Assembly (NCBI GenBank): GCA_034509425.1
Contig: JAVTVJ010001157.1
Coordinates: 372,001-436,000 of the forward strand
Direction: 5' to 3'
Source of the DNA: Eopsaltria australis
Taxonomy: Eukaryota; Chordata; Aves; Passeriformes; Petroicidae
Length of the DNA: 64,000 nt
The notes beneath the pieces were generated by a model. The model saw only the letters and a list, made by a program, of their open reading frames with translations, was not told the origin of the DNA and did no database searches. Shown one piece after another: positions 63,716 through 64,000 of this stretch (the stretch's first letter is position 1; the number at the start of each line of letters is the position of its first letter). The translations under genes were made by a program, and so were the position numbers.

Positions 63716-64000
63716 GAGTGCTAGATGCCACCTCTGAACTCAGTTCTGGGCAGTGAGGGCTTTGTTTCCCATGGGAAAGGCCAGCATTGGCATCCAGGTG
63801 CCTGCGGCTGGAAATGGGGTGTCCCCTCCTCACCCTTACCCCCCACTGTCCTGCCCCCTCCTCACCCCCATCCCTACTCCAGCATCCTCTGCTCCATTCC
63901 TCACCCCGCCCTCTTCGCTGCCTCATCCCCCGCTCTACGCCTCAACCCCGTGCAGCACCCACCTGCAGCAGCAGCAGGCAGAGACCCTCACTCTGCAGGG
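63716..64000. other. Window edge, possible minus-strand exon end
   Basis: On the minus strand a CTGCTGCTGCTGCAG followed by GTGGGTGC at about 63960 could be an exon end with donor, cut by the window border. Nothing else is recognisable. Confidence 0.2.

Noticed and set aside
62919..63926. 335-codon Cys/Pro/Val-rich minus frame
   Set aside because: Produced by the GACACACAG minisatellite; frames are also open on the other strand.

Overview
The window is vertebrate nuclear DNA, almost certainly from a bird. Genes are split by GT-AG introns. Introns and intergenic DNA carry many CR1 LINE tails of the avian type, long-terminal-repeat (LTR) remnants with TG...CA ends, and G-rich minisatellites like those of avian microchromosomes. 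A passerine is my guess, not something the sequence proves.

Region 1 (1-45,900, + strand) is one gene, MORC2. It encodes the GHKL-ATPase, CW-zinc-finger protein that works with the HUSH complex in heterochromatin silencing. I place 25 coding exons from 3028 to 45035 with GT-AG borders and matching phases. They give 999 residues plus a stop; with about 23 residues from exons left of the window, the protein would be about 1022 aa, close to human MORC2 (1032 aa). The ATPase, coiled-coil, CW, chromo-like and C-terminal coiled-coil modules appear in the usual order with no frameshift. Introns hold CR1 copies, one solo LTR with a 5-bp target duplication (7516-8361), and a few decayed coding-like blocks.

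Region 2 (45,900-53,000) has no gene I recognise. It holds a short telomere-like tract (46491-46508), a C15 tract, a CpG-rich island (about 48,230-48,900), an LTR candidate (49911-50432), a CR1 tail and low-complexity repeats.

Region 3 (53,118-57,603, - strand) is the 5' part of a CCDC81-like gene. Six phase-consistent exons encode tandem HU-CCDC81-type domains and the start of a coiled-coil part. This family is known to be hugely expanded in birds and has been proposed to take part in recognition of non-self. I did not find its 3' exons.

Region 4 (58,600-64,000) is repeat-rich. It has a 1.6-kb minus-oriented LTR (58606-60214) with a TATA box and polyA signal, then a minus-strand exon resembling LENG8 (SAC3/GANP-like). 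The 3' end and splice donor of that exon recur about every 71-94 bp beside it. Next come a degenerate TTAGGGG-containing array (about 61435-62700) and a GACACACAG minisatellite (63010-63715).

The two halves look very different: a conserved single-copy gene on the left, and fast-evolving repeat-embedded gene fragments on the right. The right half may be a subtelomeric or microchromosomal segment, or the join may be an assembly artefact.
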